A stretch of DNA of 64,000 nt from Clostridium_AD sp036569345 (lineage in GTDB: Bacteria; Bacillota; Clostridia; Clostridiales; Clostridiaceae), in contig NZ_DATCQT010000090.1 of the NCBI RefSeq assembly GCF_036569345.1, positions 1-64,000 on the forward strand, written 5' to 3'. The notes under the pieces were generated by a model, which had not been told where the DNA came from, searched no databases, and worked only from the letters and a program-made list of their open reading frames with translations. Made by a program: the position numbers and the translations under genes. Positions 8,918 through 17,959 of this stretch are shown piece after piece; positions within the stretch are counted from its first letter, which is position 1; every line of letters begins with the position of its first letter.

Positions 8918-11641
8918 TTATGAGTAAACATCTGAAAGCTCTACTCTTATATTTTCATCTATACTTCTCACATTGCTACTATATAACATGTTTTCATGAA
9001 GTACCATTATTGACGGTAATTTGACTGTAAATTTGCTTCCTTTTCCAAATTCACTATCCACATAAATACTACCACCATGTAATTCTACAATGGACTTAAC
9101 TAAACTAAGGCCAATGCCTGTGCCTTCTGCATTTCTTGATAATGATTTATCTACCTGCTTAAACCTATGAAATATCATATCCAAATATTCCTCTTTAATG
9201 CCAATTCCATTATCTCTAACTGATATTTCAACAAATTCATTTTTTTTCTTAACCTCAACGAATATCTCATCACCAATATCCGAAAATTTTATGGCATTTG
9301 AAATAAGATTTAATACTATTCTCTCTATCTTTTCTGTATCACAAGCAATGATGTTTTCCTCAACATCCGTATCAAAAATAATATTTAAGCCTTTACTGTA
9401 AGTAAAGTCGGTCACAGATACCACTATTTCTTCTACAACTTCAACTATATTGTTATTAGATAGATTTAATTTAAAGAATCCTGCTTCAATTTTTGACAAA
9501 TCAACTATATTATTAATAATTTTAGATAATCTGTTGGAATTTTGTTTAATTGAGTCTATATATTTAATGAAAGAATCCTTTTTCTCGTCTAGAGATCCAC
9601 TTTCGCAATACATATTAAATAACTGAGCGGTAGCAAATATAATATTTAGTGGTGTCTTAAGTTCATGAGATACATTAACAAGAAACTCTCCCTGTTGTTT
9701 TAGTGCTTTTTCCATAACCATATTAGATTCTATTTCAGCAGTAACATCTATTATTAAAATTATTATTTCGCGGATTTCTCCATTCACCTCAAGCATAGGT
9801 TCAAAAACAATATTCCAATATACCCGGTTCCCATTTAGCAAAATATTTTTATTATTTAAATACTTAATTCTTTTTTCTTTTAAAACTTCACTAATACACT
9901 TACAATATTCACTTGATTTAAAGTTTTCAAATAAATCTTCAACTTTTTTATTTTTTAATTCCACCATTGATTTAACCTCAGGTTTAAGTAACTTTATTAT
10001 TTCAAATGCCTTTTTATTAATATCAACAATTAATAAATCTAGGTTGGATAATCTAACAACAGGTAAATCAAAAGTATTTACCATCCTATTTAAAAATTCA
10101 TATCTGCTTCTTATAATTTCTTCATGTTTAAAATAGTCTGTCATATCTTTGCTACAAAGCACACCTAAAGTAAACTTTCCCTTACTATCATAAATAGGAG
10201 TTCCACTAATATCTAATTGTAATGTTTTATAAGGAGACTTTACTGTTACTCTCATATTTTTAAATTTTTCACCCCTCATAACCCTACGAGCTGGAATATT
10301 TTCAGGATCAATTTTATCTCCATTAGGATCATAAAAGTCAGATGGTTTATATCCATCACCTATATTGTTCATGTTGTCATAAGAAGAGAAAAACAGTTCT
10401 CTTGATGTTTTGTTTAATAATGTATACTGTTCTTTACTATCAAAAATAGCAATAGAATCGGAAATGTTTTCTATGATAGCCTCTAGTTCCTTTTTCTGTT
10501 CTTCAATTTTTCTAGATTGATTTATTGTTTCTGTAATATCATGAAAACACGATACTATCATTGTTAACTTTCCAAGGGAATTATAAATCGGTATTGAACT
10601 TATTTCAGCAAAATATTCTATATTTGGATGACGTACAAATATTTTAACGCTTTTTACTATTTCACCTCTTAATGCTCTAACCGATGGAAAGTTTTCAAAT
10701 GGTATCTCATTTCCCACCATATCAAATACTTTAGTGTCTTTTAGCGCTTCCCCTAGTGTAACTCCCTTACCTGATTGATAAATAAACCTCTTTGCTTCTG
10801 AATTTACCATTGTAAGTTCACCTTTGTTATCAGCAAACATTACTCCCTCAGATAAATTTTCAAGTATACTAACTAGCTGTGTATTATGTTCTTCTAGCTG
10901 CTGCTTTTGCAAATTAATTATCTTGTTTTTCCTCTCCAAATTCTGATTTTCAAAAACCCTCTGAGTAACCTCAGTCACGATTTCAAATATGTATTTCATC
11001 TTTCCATTTTCATATATAGCTGTTTGATTAAACCTCCAATAAGTTATTTCTTCCACTGAATTATTAAATACGATTTCCTTTATATAGCTACTTTTTAAAG
11101 AACTAAAAATAGAGTTATAAATAAGTTCGGCTTGGCTACCTACAAAATCCTTTACAATTTCTCCTATAGGTCTACCTAAAGTATCACTATATTTTTCAAA
11201 ATTTGAATCTGTTAAATCAATATATTTTTGATTTGCCTTAAGCAATATTAAATCTGGCACACTGTAAACAGCTACTCCTGATATGTTATCTAAAAATGAT
11301 TGTTCCACAAAAATGAGTTTATCATTAAGTTTAGAATTTGGTCTTTTGGAAAAAGTATATTTTCTTTCATTAATTTTACTACCATCAAAAAGTGATATAG
11401 TGACGTCACGTGCTTCAAGGGTTTTTGTGAATATGTATCCTAAGTACTTGCAACTTATATTCTGAGGGAATTTCAAAAAATTGATTTTCAGCATATGACA
11501 AATTTCTATAATGGTTTTACCTAACAATTCAACATCTGTATACCCTGTAAAATTAAGAAATTCTTTATTAACCTCTGTTACAATGTTGTCACATAGATAC
11601 AAATATGGTTTTATCATTTTGTTTTTTAAAAAATCACCCAA
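8918..11641 (-). CDS. Soluble multi-PAS sensor histidine kinase
   Basis: The 907-residue protein has no membrane helix. About five PAS-type sensor segments fill residues 1-640, joined by short coiled coils near 230-250 and 380-400. A HisKA domain follows with the phosphoacceptor in SHELKTPLN (H659), then an HATPase domain with the N box (NLISNAIKFS, about 778-787), DNGIGI (810-815) and GTGIGL (840-845). It would sense a cytoplasmic signal and pass phosphate to a response regulator, but none is encoded next to it, so it is an orphan kinase. Some clostridial orphan kinases act on Spo0A; whether this one does is open. Confidence 0.9.
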   Translation of the reverse strand: MGDFLKNKMIKPYLYLCDNIVTEVNKEFLNFTGYTDVELLGKTIIEICHMLKINFLKFPQNISCKYLGYIFTKTLEARDVTISLFDGSKINERKYTFSKRPNSKLNDKLIFVEQSFLDNISGVAVYSVPDLILLKANQKYIDLTDSNFEKYSDTLGRPIGEIVKDFVGSQAELIYNSIFSSLKSSYIKEIVFNNSVEEITYWRFNQTAIYENGKMKYIFEIVTEVTQRVFENQNLERKNKIINLQKQQLEEHNTQLVSILENLSEGVMFADNKGELTMVNSEAKRFIYQSGKGVTLGEALKDTKVFDMVGNEIPFENFPSVRALRGEIVKSVKIFVRHPNIEYFAEISSIPIYNSLGKLTMIVSCFHDITETINQSRKIEEQKKELEAIIENISDSIAIFDSKEQYTLLNKTSRELFFSSYDNMNNIGDGYKPSDFYDPNGDKIDPENIPARRVMRGEKFKNMRVTVKSPYKTLQLDISGTPIYDSKGKFTLGVLCSKDMTDYFKHEEIIRSRYEFLNRMVNTFDLPVVRLSNLDLLIVDINKKAFEIIKLLKPEVKSMVELKNKKVEDLFENFKSSEYCKCISEVLKEKRIKYLNNKNILLNGNRVYWNIVFEPMLEVNGEIREIIILIIDVTAEIESNMVMEKALKQQGEFLVNVSHELKTPLNIIFATAQLFNMYCESGSLDEKKDSFIKYIDSIKQNSNRLSKIINNIVDLSKIEAGFFKLNLSNNNIVEVVEEIVVSVTDFTYSKGLNIIFDTDVEENIIACDTEKIERIVLNLISNAIKFSDIGDEIFVEVKKKNEFVEISVRDNGIGIKEEYLDMIFHRFKQVDKSLSRNAEGTGIGLSLVKSIVELHGGSIYVDSEFGKGSKFTVKLPSIMVLHENMLYSSNVRSIDENIRVELSDVYS

Positions 11642-11681
11642 TATATTACCTCCATATTTTGTATTATATCCATATATTTAT

Positions 11682-12635
11682 TTACTTGATTAGTTCTAAT
11701 AAATAAGTAATAAACTTTGTTTTCTCGACGCTGGTTAGCTTCTTTATTAAACTAATAGTATCTCCTGGATTTAAGTTGTATTCATTAATAATATCATTAA
11801 ATGAATATTTTTTTATTTTTTCTTCTATTTTTTCTTTTATTTCTTCATTATTTTCCTCTTTAATTTTCTTATCCTTTGAATTTACAACAATTATATTGTT
11901 CTCTCCACTAGGAGCTATTTTTAGAATTTCTTCTTTTACATCCTCACTGGCTACATTTATAATATTTTTAAGTAACCATTTTTCCACAACCTTATCTGAC
12001 TTTATCCCTAATTGTTCTTTACATTTTTCATCAACAAGTTCGTTAAACAAATCTCCAGTGTGGCTATCCACCTTAACAAATATAACTTCTAATCCACTCT
12101 TCATAAGACCTTGCATTTTCTTGTAATATTCCTTTGAAGATTCTTCTTTTCTCTCCCAAAATCCTGTAGCATGGTAACATATCCCAACATAATCATGAAA
12201 TATTACTACTTTCTTTTCTCCCTTTAATAAAGCATACTGGCAGGCCTTTGCTGCGCCTTCTAATTCCCCTGCTATTTGTCTTATATTTTTAGTTGAATCA
12301 CTTTTACTAGTCCCGCTCTCTATATGTAGAACTATACTGTTACGCACAGCTACCACCCCATAAGAATATTCTTCACTGGTTGAATTATAACTTCCATCAA
12401 CATAAACATGAAGGCAATCTTTTGGGTAATTATCATCTATTTTATTAAAAACATTTGAAGCACCCTTTAAAAACTCTTTAGCATCATTTGGGTCCTCAAA
12501 GCTTTTATATTTAGCACCTTTTACTCCTTTTACATATTTTAAACACTCTGCCCAAGTGCCAACTATTTTATTTTCTATTTTCTCGTTAGTACTAGCATTA
12601 AATCCTTCCTTTATCGCATAAACTTTCTTTCCCAT
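11682..12635 (-). CDS. rnhA: Ribonuclease H with N-terminal viroplasmin domain
   Basis: Cleaves the RNA strand of RNA-DNA hybrids. The 317-residue protein starts with a caulimovirus viroplasmin-like domain (about 3-50: KKVYAIKEGFN, GTWAECLKYVKGVKGAKYKSF), a nucleic-acid-binding module often fused to RNase HI. The RNase H domain spans about 75-212, with acidic residues in YVDGSYN (D80), GELEGA (E124), HDYVG (D148) and HTGDLFNE (D195). The last 100 residues are a lysine/glutamate-rich linker and a small helical tail not typical of the family. A 40-nt gap separates it from the kinase gene, so they may share a transcript. Confidence 0.9.
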   Translation of the reverse strand: MGKKVYAIKEGFNASTNEKIENKIVGTWAECLKYVKGVKGAKYKSFEDPNDAKEFLKGASNVFNKIDDNYPKDCLHVYVDGSYNSTSEEYSYGVVAVRNSIVLHIESGTSKSDSTKNIRQIAGELEGAAKACQYALLKGEKKVVIFHDYVGICYHATGFWERKEESSKEYYKKMQGLMKSGLEVIFVKVDSHTGDLFNELVDEKCKEQLGIKSDKVVEKWLLKNIINVASEDVKEEILKIAPSGENNIIVVNSKDKKIKEENNEEIKEKIEEKIKKYSFNDIINEYNLNPGDTISLIKKLTSVEKTKFITYLLELIK

Positions 12636-12976
12636 TTTATCTGTTCTCCTTTTTAAAATCTACGCCATATGTTAAAACATAGATATATTATCCCCTACCC
12701 CAAAAACTATTATAAATAAATTATACAACAAATAATATATTTATCAATTATTTCTTACATTATTTACATTTCCAAATTCTATTAGGTTCGTTGGACAAGA
12801 CTACAAATAAATACTATAATAACTCATATAAGTTGATATTCGCGTTATGTATTTTGCGTAACATATAAAATTTGTAAATTATTTTAACAAAATTATAATT
12901 GTTTTAATAAAAATATAATTCGAACATTTTCAATTATCAAAAATAAAGAAAAATATATTAGATGAAAGGATGGTGA
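12636..12976. other. A/T-rich divergent spacer
   Basis: This 341-nt spacer between rnhA and the ftsH leader holds no ORF or RNA I can support. It should carry promoters for both genes; none is clear enough to mark. Confidence 0.5.
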
Positions 12977-13039
12977 ATGAAGCGAAATCCACACTACTCT
13001 AAAAGCATAGTGGTTTTCTTGCTTCTATTATATGAATAA
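12977..13039 (+). CDS. Short upstream ORF overlapping the ftsH start
   Basis: A 20-codon ORF begins with ATG after AAAGGATGGTGA and encodes a basic N-terminus (MKRNPHYSKS) followed by hydrophobic IVVFLLLLYE. Its TAA overlaps the ftsH start (ATGAATAA), while ftsH itself has no good ribosome site. This arrangement suggests that ftsH translation is coupled to this leader. The same bases can fold into a hairpin (CCAC..GTGG inside GAAGC..GCTTC) that could hide or expose the junction. The peptide may have no function of its own. Confidence 0.5.
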   Translation: MKRNPHYSKSIVVFLLLLYE

Positions 13040-14813
13040 AATTAAAAACAAATATATTTTTATCCCTATTGTAACTGCTGTTTTTTCATTAATATTTCTG
13101 ATTTTTATAAGTAATACCTTTAAAGTATCTACAAATAAAAAATATACTGACTTTCTTAAAGATACTTCAAAAAACATAGTCTCAACAGTGTACGTAACAA
13201 CCTCTCCTATAATTCAAGTTAAACTTAAAGATGGTACCATTTACCAAACGGATAATCCAAGAACTAATAATTTCAAAGATGTATTGCTTAAGGATGGAAT
13301 AAATGTTTCTGAGCAGGCTCTAACAAATCCCGCTGAAATAGCTTCAATTTCTGGATTTGTTATTTCTCTCATAGCACTAGGAATTATGACCTTCAAAACT
13401 ACCAAGAGAAAGTCGAAAAGTATGTTCTCAGCTACTAATTTAGACGTTACAGCTGTTGAGGATATAGGTTTTAACTTTGAAAATGTAGCAGGTAATGAGG
13501 AAGCTAAAGATAGTGTACAAGATGTAGTAGATTTTCTTAAAAATCCTGAAAAATATACCGCTTATGGTGCTAGAATGCCAAAAGGAGTAATTTTATATGG
13601 AGATCCAGGGACTGGTAAAACACTTCTAGCAAAAGCCGTTGCCGGAGAAGCAAATGTACCTTTTTATGCAGTATCCGGGTCTGATTTTGTTCAAATATAT
13701 GTAGGGGTTGGTGCTGGTAGGATTAGAAGCTTATTTAAGAAAGCAAGAGGTCAAGGTAGAGCAGTTATCTTTATTGATGAAATTGATGCAATAGGCAAAA
13801 AAAGGGATAATGGACGCGGTGGCGGATCTGACGAAAAAGATCAAACACTTAACGCTCTTTTAACGGAAATGTCTGGTTTTAATGAAACAGAGGGCATAAT
13901 TGTAATTGCAGCAACTAATCGGCTTGATATGCTAGACGAGGCTCTTCTAAGACCGGGTCGTTTTGATAGACATATTGAAGTTACATTACCTGATGTATCT
14001 GCTCGGGAGAAAATTTTAAAACTTCACTTTAAAAATAAGCCTGTTAAGGATATAGACTATACGGAATGGGCACATAAAACAACATCATTTTCAGGTGCAA
14101 AACTTGAGAATTTAACAAATGAGGCTGCTATTATTGCATGTAAGGACAATGCTGTATTTATTGGAAATGAACAAATGGATAAAGCGTATTCAATAATGTT
14201 AGCTGGTTATGAAAAAGTTGATAGGGATTACATTAAAGAGGAGGATAGGAAAATAACCGCCTTCCACGAGGCAGGACATGCCCTGATTTCGCTTAAGATG
14301 TTACCAAATGATAAAGTATCAAAGGTAACTATAATCCCAACTACTAAAGGTGCTGGTGGTTATACACTAAGTATTCCAGAAGACACATTATATCAGAATA
14401 AAGAACATTTAAAGAAAAAAATAATGGTACTTTTAGGTGGTAGAGCTGCTGAAGAAATTATTTTCGGAGAGGACCATGTAACTACCGGTGCTTATAATGA
14501 TTTGCAAAGAAGCACTCATATTGTAGCAAATATGATAACAGAATACGGAATGGGTGAATCCTTAGGTCTACTTACTATGAACAAGCTAAGTGAATCAGGA
14601 TTTACAAACCAAGAAGCTGTATTTTTAGAATGTAAGAATTTAATTACAGAATTATATGAAGATGTTAAAAGGATTCTCACTGATGAAAAAGAATCTTTAG
14701 AGGCTATTACATCACTATTAATTGAAAAAGAAACAATATATTATGAAGATTTTGCGAGCATTATCAAGGTTAATAACCTTATTGCAGATAATCGAAATAA
14801 TGGAGTTGCATAA
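13032..14813 (+). CDS. ftsH: FtsH-family ATP-dependent membrane zinc protease (paralogous short type)
   Basis: Degrades membrane and regulatory proteins using ATP. The 593-residue protein has two membrane helices (about 9-28 and 105-121) flanking a short external loop, an AAA+ domain with GDPGTGKT (190-197), pore loop YVGVGAGR, IDEID (248-252) and the second region of homology RPGRFDR, then the M41 peptidase with zinc motif HEAGH (412-416) and a distal ligand in TGAYNDL. The usual FVGVGAsRVRdLF appears as YVGVGAGRIRSLF. It stands apart from the tilS-hpt locus usual for main FtsH, so it is probably an additional paralogue. Translation is likely coupled to the upstream ORF. Confidence 0.93.
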   Translation: MNKIKNKYIFIPIVTAVFSLIFLIFISNTFKVSTNKKYTDFLKDTSKNIVSTVYVTTSPIIQVKLKDGTIYQTDNPRTNNFKDVLLKDGINVSEQALTNPAEIASISGFVISLIALGIMTFKTTKRKSKSMFSATNLDVTAVEDIGFNFENVAGNEEAKDSVQDVVDFLKNPEKYTAYGARMPKGVILYGDPGTGKTLLAKAVAGEANVPFYAVSGSDFVQIYVGVGAGRIRSLFKKARGQGRAVIFIDEIDAIGKKRDNGRGGGSDEKDQTLNALLTEMSGFNETEGIIVIAATNRLDMLDEALLRPGRFDRHIEVTLPDVSAREKILKLHFKNKPVKDIDYTEWAHKTTSFSGAKLENLTNEAAIIACKDNAVFIGNEQMDKAYSIMLAGYEKVDRDYIKEEDRKITAFHEAGHALISLKMLPNDKVSKVTIIPTTKGAGGYTLSIPEDTLYQNKEHLKKKIMVLLGGRAAEEIIFGEDHVTTGAYNDLQRSTHIVANMITEYGMGESLGLLTMNKLSESGFTNQEAVFLECKNLITELYEDVKRILTDEKESLEAITSLLIEKETIYYEDFASIIKVNNLIADNRNNGVA

Positions 14814-14820
14814 ACCGTTT

Positions 14821-14852
14821 AAGACCCTCGAAGCGAAATCTTCGAGGGTCTT
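14821..14852. terminator. Terminator between ftsH and the rhomboid gene
   Basis: AAGACCCTCGAAG and CTTCGAGGGTCTT form a G/C-rich 13-bp stem followed by TTTATTTAT. It serves ftsH and may also stop the convergent rhomboid gene. Confidence 0.9.
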
Positions 14853-14872
14853 TTATTTATAATTGTGACTTA

Positions 14873-15880
14873 TTAAGTTTCTGTTTTAAAATCTACCAAA
14901 AACGATACAATCATACCACCAAGAAGTCCACCCACATGGGCGAAATTATCAATATTTGGTAGAGTGGCTCCTATAAATATATTTACAAATATAACTGATA
15001 AAATACTTTTTATAAAACCACTTCCAGTTTTCCCTTTAGACTTAATTGCAAAAATAAGTACAGCACCAAGTAATCCAAAAATCGCTCCAGATGCCCCAAT
15101 AGATACACTTGTTGAAAATATATAACTAAATACAGATGCACATATTCCAGACACAAAATAAATAGCAATATATTTGGCCTTTCCGTAAACTCTCTCAACC
15201 ATTGGACCTATAGCATAAAGTGAATACATATTGACACCTATATGCACAATTCCACCATGCAAAAACATACATGTGAAAAGTCTATAATACTGTCCTTGTG
15301 AAATAAGATTATTAACCTTAGCTCCAAGAAAAATTAAAACATTAGTATCACTATTAAAAATGCTACCTTGCGCAGCTAAACTCAAATAAGCTGTAATTAT
15401 ATACATTACAATGTTTATAATTATAATTCCAATAGTAATAACTGGTTTATCACTGATATTTATCTTTTGATTTTTAACATATAAATTGTTATTGCTCATC
15501 ACTGCTGCTATCTCGTTAACTACCTGTATATTTACATTTTCAGAATAGTTTACTTTTTTTTCTGATATATTCACTCTAATTATTGGTTTTTCTAATATAT
15601 TGCTTAAAGAAAGAGCTTTTGCCATTTCATCCTTGTCGGTTTCACCTTGAGACAATAATACATATATATTGTTTTTATCATTTGGAATGTCATACATCAT
15701 TAATTGATGTAGCTTCATCTCAGATTCAGTCATAAATATTACCCGATATAACACTCCACTTATGTCTTTACTAACTGTCCACATATCAGAATTGTTATTC
15801 TTACTTTTTATATCCTCTAATAAATATCCATGTTGCCTCGTCATACCATTTATAATGATATTTATATTTTTATCTTTCAT
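14873..15880 (-). CDS. Rhomboid intramembrane serine protease with an N-terminal soluble domain
   Basis: Cuts membrane proteins within the bilayer. The 335-residue protein has a soluble N-terminal domain (1-140) and then about six to seven membrane helices. Rhomboid signatures are HGGIVHIGVNMYSLY (208-222), the catalytic serine in GASGAIFG (S264) and the partner histidine in FAHVGG (H315). The N-terminal part has no motif I can name. It is probably a single-gene unit, with a palindromic repeat cluster separating it from the HD-GYP gene upstream. Confidence 0.9.
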   Translation of the reverse strand: MKDKNINIIINGMTRQHGYLLEDIKSKNNNSDMWTVSKDISGVLYRVIFMTESEMKLHQLMMYDIPNDKNNIYVLLSQGETDKDEMAKALSLSNILEKPIIRVNISEKKVNYSENVNIQVVNEIAAVMSNNNLYVKNQKINISDKPVITIGIIIINIVMYIITAYLSLAAQGSIFNSDTNVLIFLGAKVNNLISQGQYYRLFTCMFLHGGIVHIGVNMYSLYAIGPMVERVYGKAKYIAIYFVSGICASVFSYIFSTSVSIGASGAIFGLLGAVLIFAIKSKGKTGSGFIKSILSVIFVNIFIGATLPNIDNFAHVGGLLGGMIVSFLVDFKTET

Positions 15881-15892
15881 ATTCCAGCCCTA

Positions 15893-15951
15893 AAGTGCCA
15901 CCCACGCTACAAGTGGCATGTGAAAGTGCCACTTGCCACATGTGTGGCACT
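15893..15951. repeat. Compound palindromic repeat (GTGGCAC type)
   Basis: The unit AGTGCCAC / GTGGCACT recurs in both orientations within 59 nt (AGTGCCACCC, AAGTGGCATGTG, AGTGCCACTTGCCACATG, TGTGGCACT), so several hairpins can form. It is G/C-rich against its surroundings and sits between two genes of the same strand. It looks like a REP-type intergenic element or a processed terminator rather than an ordinary one, as it lacks a T run. Confidence 0.55.
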
Positions 15952-15960
15952 ATCCTTTTC

Positions 15961-17019
15961 TTAGATTACTGACTTAACTACAACATTATGGGACTTTAGC
16001 AAATCTATTTCATAAAATTTTATTGGTTTCCTACTTTCATTATCATAAAGAACTCTTATTACAGGTCTATCAGGAAAATTTTTATTTTGCTTAATTACAT
16101 ATCCCTCAACACCGTTTGATAATTTTAAACAAACGCCTAATGGGAATACTGAAAATGTTTTTTTGAAACTTTTAACTACTTCTTCATCAAAATAATTTCC
16201 AGAGCCTGATAAAATTAACTCATAGGCATCGCTAGGATTAAATTTTTCTCTATAACATCTATCATTACTTACTGAATCATAAACGTCACAAACAGCAATT
16301 ATTTTTGCAAACTTAGAAATTTGATTTTTAATAAGCCCATAAGGATACCCACTACCATCAACTCTTTCATGGTGATGTTCCACTGATTCTAAAACTTCCA
16401 GTGGAATTGAAAAATTTTTTTCTAACAATTGCCTTCCATATATAGGATGTTTTTTAATTTCTTCAAATTCTAAACTAGTTAATCCACTTGGTTTGCTTAT
16501 GATACCTTTATCAATTTTAGTTTTACCTATATCATGAAGGATAGCACCAACGCTTAGTTGCTTCAATTCTTTTTCTGAAAAATCCATTGAAATTCCTAAA
16601 AAAATCGCCATAATTCCAGTATCTATAGAGTGAAGGTACGTATAGTTATCATGGGTTTGAATATCGTATAAACTTTTATTTACATCACCGAGTTCTATAA
16701 CATAATTAACTAGGTCTGTAACAACTGATAAGGAATTTTGGGTCTCTTTTTTATTTCCTCCAGTTACATTTTTCATAATTTTAGACATATTCTGAATGGT
16801 TATCGCTTTTAAATCACATAATTTTTCGTCTTCTATTGATATATCATCCAGCCTAGAATCCTCTACATATACATAAAAAACCCCTAACTTTTTAAGCCTT
16901 TTGATATATACTTCACTTAACTTAACCCCTGTTCTTAGCAATATGCTTCCATCATTTGAAAATATATTTTTTCCTATAATTTCATCAACCTTTACTCTAT
17001 CAATAAATTCAAGTCTCAT
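15961..17019 (-). CDS. HD-GYP domain cyclic-di-GMP phosphodiesterase
   Basis: Likely hydrolyses cyclic di-GMP. The 352-residue protein has an N-terminal DUF3391-like region and then an HD-GYP domain with HDIGKTKIDKGI, HHERVDGSGYPYGL and DVYDSVSNDRCYRE, carrying the metal-binding HD pair and the GYP triad. A short C-terminal domain follows. I set the start at the ATG at 17019, as AGAGGTG lies 8 nt upstream; a reading from 17046 would add nine residues. It has no membrane helix. It ends the run of same-strand genes that begins with the mntP-like gene, 65 nt from its neighbour. Confidence 0.88.
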   Translation of the reverse strand: MRLEFIDRVKVDEIIGKNIFSNDGSILLRTGVKLSEVYIKRLKKLGVFYVYVEDSRLDDISIEDEKLCDLKAITIQNMSKIMKNVTGGNKKETQNSLSVVTDLVNYVIELGDVNKSLYDIQTHDNYTYLHSIDTGIMAIFLGISMDFSEKELKQLSVGAILHDIGKTKIDKGIISKPSGLTSLEFEEIKKHPIYGRQLLEKNFSIPLEVLESVEHHHERVDGSGYPYGLIKNQISKFAKIIAVCDVYDSVSNDRCYREKFNPSDAYELILSGSGNYFDEEVVKSFKKTFSVFPLGVCLKLSNGVEGYVIKQNKNFPDRPVIRVLYDNESRKPIKFYEIDLLKSHNVVVKSVI

Positions 17020-17084
17020 ACGATACGCACCTCTAATCTTTTTCATTAGTTAATTATTTTTTATATATTTAAAATTTTGAATAT

Positions 17085-17483
17085 CTATTTATATTCTTCT
17101 TCTTTTTCCTTAATCTTTATAAAAACTTCTTTGAGTTCTTGTTTTATTAATTCACATATTTCAATTATAGCTTCGCGAACAACTGTGTGTTCTTCAGAAT
17201 AGTTGAACTTAACCAGCCATGTTGGATTATATTCATCATCTACGGCTTCAATAATATAACCCTTAGACCTAAAAGGTTCTTCATTAAAATAATCATAAAT
17301 TGCTGTATATTGCCACTCCAAAACATCCACTTGAGTATCAAAAGTCAAGTTGATTAATTCTCCGAAGTAATTTAATTTTGTAACAAATTCTGCACCTTGG
17401 GAGGCTTCATAACTTCCAAGTTCGCGAACAAATTGCTTAGTATCTTTATCTATTTCCATTAGTACCAATGAAGAAAATTGCAT
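17085..17483 (-). CDS. DUF6762-type clostridial protein
   Basis: A 132-residue soluble protein. The opening MQFSSLVLMEIDKDTKQ, the ending on an acidic/basic helix and the internal DEYNPTWLVKFNY match a small uncharacterised clostridial family that I recall as DUF6762. No catalytic motif is visible. It lies 14 nt behind the fur gene and is very likely co-transcribed with it, so a link to metal or stress control is possible but only by position. Confidence 0.6.
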   Translation of the reverse strand: MQFSSLVLMEIDKDTKQFVRELGSYEASQGAEFVTKLNYFGELINLTFDTQVDVLEWQYTAIYDYFNEEPFRSKGYIIEAVDDEYNPTWLVKFNYSEEHTVVREAIIEICELIKQELKEVFIKIKEKEEEYK

Positions 17484-17497
17484 AAAACCATCCTTTC

Positions 17498-17941
17498 TTA
17501 TTCTTTAAATTCTTTAAAGATTTTAACCTCTTTAAAGTCTTTACATTCCCTGCAAACGCCTTTTAAAATAACATGACTTTCAGTAAGCGTTATTCCGGTC
17601 TTTGCTTTTATTTGTTCTTCTATTTGTGGTATTGGGCAGTCAATAACCATTCTCTTATGACATAAATCACACTCAATTATATGTTTGTGAGCATTATTAT
17701 TTATAGTATAGTTATACATATTATTACCCAAATCAAATTTATTTAAAATGTTTTTATTCTCTAGCAAATCTAGGGTTCTGTATACCGTTGACAAATCTAT
17801 TTTTATGTCATCTTTTTCAAGTAATTCATATATGAGATTTGCGTTTATAGCTTCACTACTACGAAGTATAATCTCTAGAATGCTTTTTCTTGCTTTAGTA
17901 ATCCTAATATTATTCTCTTTTAAATATGAAATTACATTCAT
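17498..17941 (-). CDS. Fur-family metal-dependent repressor (Fur/PerR/Zur type)
   Basis: A 147-residue winged-helix regulator. The N-terminal DNA-binding half has LSTVYRTLDLLE (about 56-67), the recognition helix shared by the family; the C-terminal half has the histidine-rich NNAHKHIIECDLC and two CxxC pairs (CDLC, CREC) for structural zinc. Whether it senses iron, peroxide or zinc cannot be decided from sequence. It lies 18 nt behind pepD and 14 nt before the DUF6762 gene. A nearby manganese-exporter-like gene suggests a metal-responsive cluster. Confidence 0.88.
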   Translation of the reverse strand: MNVISYLKENNIRITKARKSILEIILRSSEAINANLIYELLEKDDIKIDLSTVYRTLDLLENKNILNKFDLGNNMYNYTINNNAHKHIIECDLCHKRMVIDCPIPQIEEQIKAKTGITLTESHVILKGVCRECKDFKEVKIFKEFKE

Positions 17942-17959
17942 CTACATCACCCTATTACA

